Shown here one piece after another: positions 58,973 through 64,000 of a stretch of DNA of 64,000 bases. The notes beneath the pieces were generated by a model. It was not told the DNA's origin. It ran no database searches and saw nothing but the letters and a program-made list of their open reading frames with translations. Position 1 is the first letter of the stretch. Every line of letters starts with the position of its first letter. Origin of the DNA: Isochrysis galbana (Eukaryota > Haptophyta > Isochrysidales > Isochrysidaceae); contig CM030932.1 of NCBI GenBank assembly GCA_018136815.1, positions 5,060,407 to 5,124,406 of the forward strand, written 5' to 3'. Both the position numbers and the translations under genes were made by a program.

Positions 58973-59480
58973 GTCGGCCAGCGAGGGCCAGGGAGCGCCA
59001 AGCAGGCGTGCCTGTCAAGGAGAGTTTGGGTCAATTATCAATGAGGTGTTGGGCTTTCATGCCCACTATTCGGTTATCCAATGAGCAATGAGCAAACGCA
59101 CAAGCGTAATGGGAGGAGATGCCCCATGGGCTGACCGTCCTGCAGCCCTTTACCCGGCTTGCAAAAGGATGGCAACTGACTGAGTGTTGGTGCATATGCG
59201 GTCATGCAACCGTGTGGCTCTTGCTGCTTACTGCCAAGGCGACAGCTCTGTAGCTTCGCTCGCCCACGGCACAGCAGCAGCCCACCTGCCTGCCACACTC
59301 GGTGCGAATAACATCTTACAAAGCTTCTCCACTCCTCTCGTATGCTACTGTTGACAGGCATCGTTAGCCTGGCCAGTCTACCACCTCAAGATAAAAAAGA
59401 GAATAGACAGCATGGAACATACGGCAACATGAATGGGCAACAAAAATCTGGACTGCTACCGCTCGCTTTATTCAGAAACG
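58973..59480. other. Intergenic DNA, no gene seen
   Basis: No supported coding region or repeat. The right part is the 3' side of the PsbP-like gene. Confidence 0.3.
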
Positions 59481-60146
59481 TCATTGGAGGCAGAAGGACT
59501 CAGCGGCAGCAATCAATAGGTCTCCATCTTCATCCCATTCCCTTTGCCGTGCACCGGCAAGTAGGACCAATGGCTGTTTGCGAGTGTTGTTGCCATCAAT
59601 CTCCCCACTTGACCACAAGGCGCGGACAGCGGTGCGTCGAAGCAACTGCGGAGGGGGCAGCCCAGTGGCGCCCGGCACACACGCCAAAGGAGTGAGCATC
59701 TCGAACCCCAGCATGCCCTCTCGACTCGTCACCGACGACGGAACTACTAGCGATGGGCAGCCAGTAGCAACTGACTGCGAGTCGCGCCACTTTGCCAGTG
59801 CTGCAGATGCCGTTCCAGCCTGCTCGTTCGTGAGGGTTCCTTGAAGCAAGTCCATAAACTCGCTCAGACGATGCACGGATATTGTAGTGGCCGCCCCCGT
59901 CTCGCGGATTGTGCTCCTGAAGTCGCCCGCCACCAAGAGCACCTCCTCCACACGCCCGACCCCACCACGCGAGAGCCGCACGAACGAAGGGGGCAAGCTC
60001 AAGCTGAATCCATCCGTGTAGATGAGGCTTGCACCAGCGAGAGGGCCGGCCTGCTGAGCATGCATCGACTTCGGGCGAGGCAGGGCGGCTGCTGCCGCCA
60101 TCCAGACCAGAGCGCGGCGGCGGAGCATGCCGACGTCGGACTTCAT
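59481..60146 (-). CDS. PsbP-like thylakoid lumen protein with a twin-arginine signal
   Basis: 221 residues from an ATG at 60146. The N-terminus is R-R-R-A-L-V-W-M-A-A-A-A-A-L-P, a twin-arginine hydrophobic signal with a likely cleavage after S-M-H-A, as in Tat-dependent lumenal proteins. The mature part shows the PsbP fold signature: Y-T-D-G-F-S-L-S-L-P-P-S-F near the start, then F-R-S-T-I-R-E-T-G-A-A-T-T-I-S-V, and at the end L-L-A-G-A-R-Q-R-E-W-D...L-L-I-A-A-A-E-S-F. PsbP-family proteins act in photosystem II assembly or stability. No plastid transit peptide is encoded in this exon, so an upstream exon may exist (a 'tcgcag' acceptor lies 40 bases before the ATG). Transcribed divergently from the SARNP-like gene. 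Confidence 0.72.
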   Translation of the reverse strand: MKSDVGMLRRRALVWMAAAAALPRPKSMHAQQAGPLAGASLIYTDGFSLSLPPSFVRLSRGGVGRVEEVLLVAGDFRSTIRETGAATTISVHRLSEFMDLLQGTLTNEQAGTASAALAKWRDSQSVATGCPSLVVPSSVTSREGMLGFEMLTPLACVPGATGLPPPQLLRRTAVRALWSSGEIDGNNTRKQPLVLLAGARQREWDEDGDLLIAAAESFCLQ

Positions 60147-60523
60147 CCGTCGGCCCAGCGCACGACGCCCCGTTTCCTGCGAACCTTCCCGCCCCCACCC
60201 GCCCCCACTACCCCCTCCGGTATCGTGACCCTTAACGGGCAGGGAGAGGGGGAGATACTGCAGGGAGGAAGAAAAATAGGGGGAACAAGCTAGAAAAAGC
60301 GAGGAGAAGGAAGGGAAAAGAGAGGAAGAAGGAGGAGAGAGCGCGAGTAGAGAGGCGAGAGAGCGAGAGGAGGAAAACAAGTGGGAGGGAAGCGAAGAGA
60401 GAGACGGACAGAGGGAAGAAAGAAGACAAGAGAATCGATCTAGACGGAGCGGAGAGAGAGACTGAGATGAGGAAGAGAGAGAGAGAGAGGAGAGAGAGGG
60501 GAGAGAGACGCAGCGAGCGCGCG
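60147..60523. promoter_or_regulatory. Bidirectional promoter between the PsbP-like and SARNP-like genes
   Basis: The 377 bp between the two divergent starts are purine-rich on the plus strand (GAGAGAG runs at 60350-60510), hence pyrimidine-rich in the sense direction of the PsbP-like gene. Long open frames over it are low-complexity Ser/Leu shadows. Confidence 0.5.
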
Positions 60524-61573
60524 ATGTCGGCCAGGTGAGTGCAGCCGTCTCCCTCGTATGCTCGCTCCCGCGCCTCTCGCTCGCCAGTGCAAGCGCGAGC
60601 CTCTCTTCACAAACTTGGGCGACAGGCTGTTCCTCTCGCCACTGCGTCCTCGTTGCCGCCCAGCACAGCCTCTTCTCCCACACCAACCGGGGTCCCCACT
60701 CGCAGTATGTCCCCTACTGTCGGCAGAGCACCGCTTCCCACACGCCTCATTGGGCAGATCTGAGCACCGCTTCTCACACGCCTCATTGGCAGATCTGAGT
60801 AGCACTTGCTCTTGTGTCCATTTTTGCTCAGGCGTGAGGTCGCCCACGACGGCGTCATACGTATCCCAAAGTCGGTCTTCGAGGCTGACCCACCAGCGGT
60901 GGCCTCGTCCACTTCGGATGTCGTCGCCACCGTCCGCAGGCTTGACGGCACTGTTGAGGAGCTTAAACGAGTCGCGCCCGACAACCCTAACTTTCAGCCT
61001 CGCAAGCCAACTCCTGGCAAAGTCCGGGCCATCAATAAAGAGGAGGTCTGCAGCACATTCTCATGCGATGCTCATCATTTGGGCTCTGTGTATCATGTTG
61101 CACTCCTCCTCAACCTTCTTGCGTCATGTATGCAGGCTCTCATCGCGTTCCACAAACGGAAGGGCCTCCCACTTCCGCCAGAACTACAAGCTAAGGCTGA
61201 TGACATGGCGCGTTTTGAAAAGGAAGAGGCCCAACGCGTTGCGGAGCGTGCTGTGCGGTTCGGCATCCCTGACAAGTCAAAGGTGGCAAAGGCAGGTGCA
61301 AGCGACAAGGCAATGAGGGGGGGAGGCCCGGCAGCGGCGGCAAGCTCGGAGCTCTCAGAGCAGGACAAGGCGAAGCTAGCTGCTCGTGCAGCACGCTTCA
61401 ACACCGGTGGCGCTTCGGCTGCGAGTTCTAACCCAACACAACCAAAACCTGAAAGGCCAAAGGGGGGGGTGAAAGTGCTCACCGGAATTGAGGGGGCGCT
61501 GAAAGGCGAGAAACGGCCTGCGGAGGGAACAGCAGATCAGAGGCAGGCAAAAACGCAGCAAAAACCGGCATGA
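60524..61573 (+). CDS. SARNP/THO1/MOS11-like mRNA export factor, three exons
   Basis: join(60524..60534, 60832..61045, 61136..61573), 220 residues. Exon 1 is only 11 bases (M-S-A-R) before a perfect GTGAGT; the 297-bp intron ends CTCAG at 60831. A 90-bp, in-frame intron (61046-61135, ATGCAG end) is proposed because the retained reading is hydrophobic and unlike its surroundings. The C-terminal half has two copies of the Tho1/MOS11 motif: E-R-A-V-R-F-G-I-P-D and A-R-A-A-R-F-N-T-G, separated by charged linker. Such proteins join the THO/TREX complex and RNA helicase UAP56 in mRNA export. No SAP domain is seen at the N-terminus. Together with NUP42 and the importin it makes three nuclear-transport genes in the window. 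Confidence 0.65.
60733..60800 (+). repeat. Tandem duplication inside SARNP-like intron 1
   Basis: A 34-35 bp unit containing 'cacacgcctcattgg' and 'gcagatctgag' is present twice in a row. Confidence 0.75.
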
Positions 61574-62145
61574 TAGTTGCATCGTTCACAGGACCTACAT
61601 GTAGTCATGAGTGCCCTTATCTCGTGCAGCCTCGCGCAGGCTTGGCATTAGGCACTGGCAACTGCCAAAGGCGTTGGACAACCAACGCATTTGTATTTGC
61701 CCCTATGTGTGGCGATCAACGAATGCGCTCGATGATTGCCCAAGATATGCACCTCACACCATCTGGCATCCGGAGAGTGGGTTGTGGGTGCAATCTGAAT
61801 ATGATCCGATGATGGTCGTTCAAATGTGCGTGTTTCTAGCGCTTCCATCGGCGCATTGCGCCTGCGGCCTGCGCAAGCCAGGAGTTTTAGCACTTACTAC
61901 CCATGACATCCGCATGGCACATGACTAGCTAGTGCAAAGGCCCTCATGCGCAATGCAAAAAGCAGTGAATACTGCGCCCAAGGCCGAAATGAGAGGTGCA
62001 ACCTGAGGCCTAAGAGGCGCAATCGGTGAGGAGTGGCAGGAGTCCAACTTCTCGGGCGAAACTGACGAGCAAACGGGCGAGGGAATGGATCAAGACATGC
62101 CATTCGTTCTTCTTGAAATTCACTGAAACCATGACGAAACTGATG
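61574..62145. other. Intergenic DNA with a possible retroelement relic
   Basis: A plus-strand frame around 61640-61790 reads H-W-Q-L-P-K-A-L-D-N-Q-R-I-C-I-C-P and D-D-C-P-R-Y-A, which recalls the Cys/His tail after LINE reverse transcriptases. It is short and uncertain. Nothing else is recognised. Confidence 0.25.
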
Positions 62146-62481
62146 TTATCCTTGGTGCGCCTCCGCGGAATTTGCAGTGAAGAGCCGCCCACGCCGCCGC
62201 CCACGCCCGCTCCGCCGCTCCGCCGCCCGGGGCCCAGTTGTCCTCGCCGCTGCCGACGGCGCCGTCGCCTCTGCCTCCGTCGCCTCCTCCGCCGGCGCCT
62301 CCGCCTCCATTGCCTCCTCCGCCTCCTCCGCCGCCACTTCCTCTGCCGCCGCCTCCGCGCTTCCTCCGCCATCGCCTCCGCCCCCTCCGCCTCTCTTATC
62401 CCTTATAAACTCAGTGTTGAAGAACCGAAGCAATAAATAGCTATTGGCAATAGTCAATAGTAGAGGTACGGCGGCAACCAT
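62146..62481 (-). CDS. Small protein with N-terminal hydrophobic anchor and Glu/Ala-rich tail
   Basis: 111 residues from an ATG at 62481. The first 20 residues (M-V-A-A-V-P-L-L-L-T-I-A-N-S-Y-L-L-L-R-F-F) form a signal anchor. The rest is Gly-, Glu- and Ala-rich low complexity. A second minus-strand frame downstream (to 62010) reads D-N-I-S-F-V-M-V-S-V-N-F-K-K-N-E-W, so the gene may continue through an intron or frameshift. Not recognised. Confidence 0.35.
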   Translation of the reverse strand: MVAAVPLLLTIANSYLLLRFFNTEFIRDKRGGGGGGDGGGSAEAAAEEVAAEEAEEAMEAEAPAEEATEAEATAPSAAARTTGPRAAERRSGRGRRRGRLFTANSAEAHQG

Positions 62482-62589
62482 GTCCGTGGTCGAAGCGGTC
62501 TTCTGTGACCGGAAAGCCTCGTCTTGGCCTCGCTTGAGGCCTTAGAGCGTACACTAGCCACAGTTTGCTTCGTTGAGGCCCGGAGGCGA

Positions 62590-62790
62590 GAAGCGTTCAA
62601 TCACCATCACCCACACCCACAGCCCACAGATGGAAAAGCGTTCGATCATCAGCTCACCCTACACATGGAAAAGCGTTCAATCGCCATCACCCCCACACAT
62701 GGAAAAGCGTTCAATCACCATCACTCCACATCTGGAAAAGCGTTCATCATCCACGTATGGAAAGGCGTTCCATCACCATCACCCCACATA
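62590..62790 (+). repeat. Minisatellite with GGAAAAGCGTTCAATCACCATCAC units
   Basis: Six imperfect units of about 30-40 bp containing 'gaaaagcgttc' and 'atcaccatcac' follow each other. Open frames across it are repeat artefacts. Confidence 0.85.
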
Positions 62791-63570
62791 CATCACTCTA
62801 CAAGCACAGCCACTTTGTCTTGGTGCCGTGACTCGTGACTCCCTTGAAACCCAGCCATGGTTGGTGAGACATTGCGGCGCAACATGGTCCCATGACGGAC
62901 CATGCAGCACTCGTTCGATGTGGACTAAGAGACAACCACGGCAGAGTCGAGTAATACTTCATGTTACCTCCAATAACAAAAAGAGACCTCATCACGCATC
63001 TCACATCCAGATGGTGACTGCCCCTAGTGTCCCCTGACCATTGCAAGTCCGAACACCAGCGACAAGCTAGGGGCTGACGACCGCCGTGCTCTCGCTGGAG
63101 CGCGGCGAAGGTCGGCCTGTCACAATGGGTCGGTCTCGCCATTGCTCCGCTCCCATTTCGGACTGCGAGGGGGAAGAGGCGAGGGGGAATCTGCCGCCCC
63201 TTCTCGTGAAAAAGCAAATTCTGAGCCTCCGATGTACCGACGTTTTTTCCCAAACCCAATATCCCCCGCCTCTAGCAAGAGCAAGTATTAAGGTGAGAGT
63301 CGCCGCTCGCAAAGACCAAGACGAAGTTCCCCGTGGGGCGCACACTAGTACCAAGGCACGCACCTGGCGACTTGCATTCGCAAGCACGGGCAGGAGGCCG
63401 CGCGCCAAAACCTACCAGCCCGCACATGTAGGCTGCTAGCCAAATCGACCCGAGGAGGCTCGGGGACACCAACGCCAAGGCTCTCCCCGAAGCCTGCAAT
63501 GAGTATTGTCGTCTGTTCGCATGCACCCTCCGCGGCCGCCCTCTTCCTAAATCACGCCCCCATACTGCCT
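62791..63570. other. Intergenic DNA, no gene recognised
   Basis: Overlapping frames on both strands lack recognisable domains or consistent composition. Confidence 0.3.
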
Positions 63571-64000
63571 TCACTCATGTCTCATGTTGACAAGAAGTAA
63601 AGGAAGAAACACGATCAGCGAGGACGTAGTAGAGATGAATGCAATCGTATACGCGGATCCGGAGCCGAGAGCTTGAACCGCGACATGGTCGATTGAGGCT
63701 CTTCCACTGTGAAACGACCATGTGATACGACCTAGCCATGAGTGAGTATTTGCTTCTCTTAGCAATTTAGGATTGGCTTGCGCTTCGTTGCTCACTTCGT
63801 GGCGATTGGAGACAAAAATAAAAGAAGAAAGAATACTTTCATAGAGCCGAGATGTAGTGAAAGGGGTCTTTATTGCATTCGACTCTAGCCCGGGGGTCAC
63901 TCTAGCAGCATTCCATCTAGTTGTTCCAAGTTTCCTATCATCGAGAGCTCATCGCATACGCTTCTCCTGACCTCAGCGTTCCAATCGCCATATCTTTGCA
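63571..64000 (-). other. Possible 3' exon of a gene extending beyond the window
   Basis: A minus-strand frame (63571-63900, no ATG) ends in a hydrophobic stretch (I-A-F-I-S-T-T-S-S-L-I-V-F-L-P-L-L-L-V) and has mixed composition before it. It could be the last exon of a membrane protein whose start lies to the right, but nothing identifies it. Confidence 0.2.

Noticed and set aside
58070..59020. Target-site duplication of the element with hairpin H12 ('cgccaagcagg' at 58121 and 59007)
   Set aside because: The match is only 11 bp and is not adjacent to the hairpin edge.
60147..60686. N-terminal extension of the PsbP-like protein
   Set aside because: It overlaps the divergent gene's promoter and first exon and is Ser/Leu low complexity.
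61046..61135. In-frame segment of the SARNP-like ORF read as protein
   Set aside because: Its hydrophobic composition and GT...ATGCAG borders fit a 90-bp intron better, although retention cannot be excluded.

Overview
The window is nuclear DNA of a GC-rich, unicellular, photosynthetic eukaryote. Most genes are intronless or carry a few short GT-AG introns of 83-297 bp. There is a spliceosomal PRP4, an FG-type nucleoporin, an importin and a PsbP-like thylakoid-lumen protein. There is no bacterial gene organisation. Gene leaders are pyrimidine-rich on the coding strand. I favour a microalga such as a haptophyte, but the exact lineage cannot be fixed from this sequence alone.

Host genes with support, left to right: a SMIM14-like small membrane protein (2973-3518, minus, two exons); a LacZ-type GH2 beta-galactosidase (6806-10564, minus); an unrecognised protein (17436-17984, plus); a SMYD-like SET-domain methyltransferase (23353-24999, plus); a secreted proline-rich protein (26107-27498, minus); a NUP42-like nucleoporin with two CCCH fingers (30613-32250, plus); a Fun30/SMARCAD1-class SNF2 remodeller with an N-terminal FHA domain and a PBZ zinc finger (35742-39419, minus); the U4/U6 snRNP protein PRP4 (42613-44264, minus, one 83-bp intron); a Cys-rich single-span membrane protein (46999-48054, minus); an unrecognised gene inside a DNA transposon (49919-50873, minus); an importin-beta-like HEAT protein (52785-55079, plus); small membrane ORFs near 57 kb; and a divergent pair made of a PsbP-like lumenal protein (59481-60146, minus) and a SARNP/MOS11-like mRNA-export factor (60524-61573, plus, three exons).

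The rest is mostly mobile DNA. It includes a non-LTR retrotransposon family (LINE with CCCH fingers and an APE endonuclease) plus short derivatives, copia-like gag and RNase H fragments, a DDE transposase relic with an in-frame stop, a hAT relic, a foldback element with 77-bp inverted arms, and several tandem-repeat arrays.

The most unusual signal is a set of 12 short hairpins that sit at the extreme 5' end of the non-LTR family members, usually a few bases before an ATG. Their stem sequences differ but stay self-complementary, and imperfect pairs are mostly G-U on the element's sense strand. Two of these elements are bounded by perfect 18- and 19-bp target-site duplications, which fixes the hairpin as the true 5' terminus. 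Other notable items are the FHA-PBZ-SNF2 fusion, a 1.87-kb DNA transposon that captured a spliced gene and landed in a copia RNase H domain, and a repeat whose same end lies 26, 74 and 146 bp upstream of three unrelated genes.
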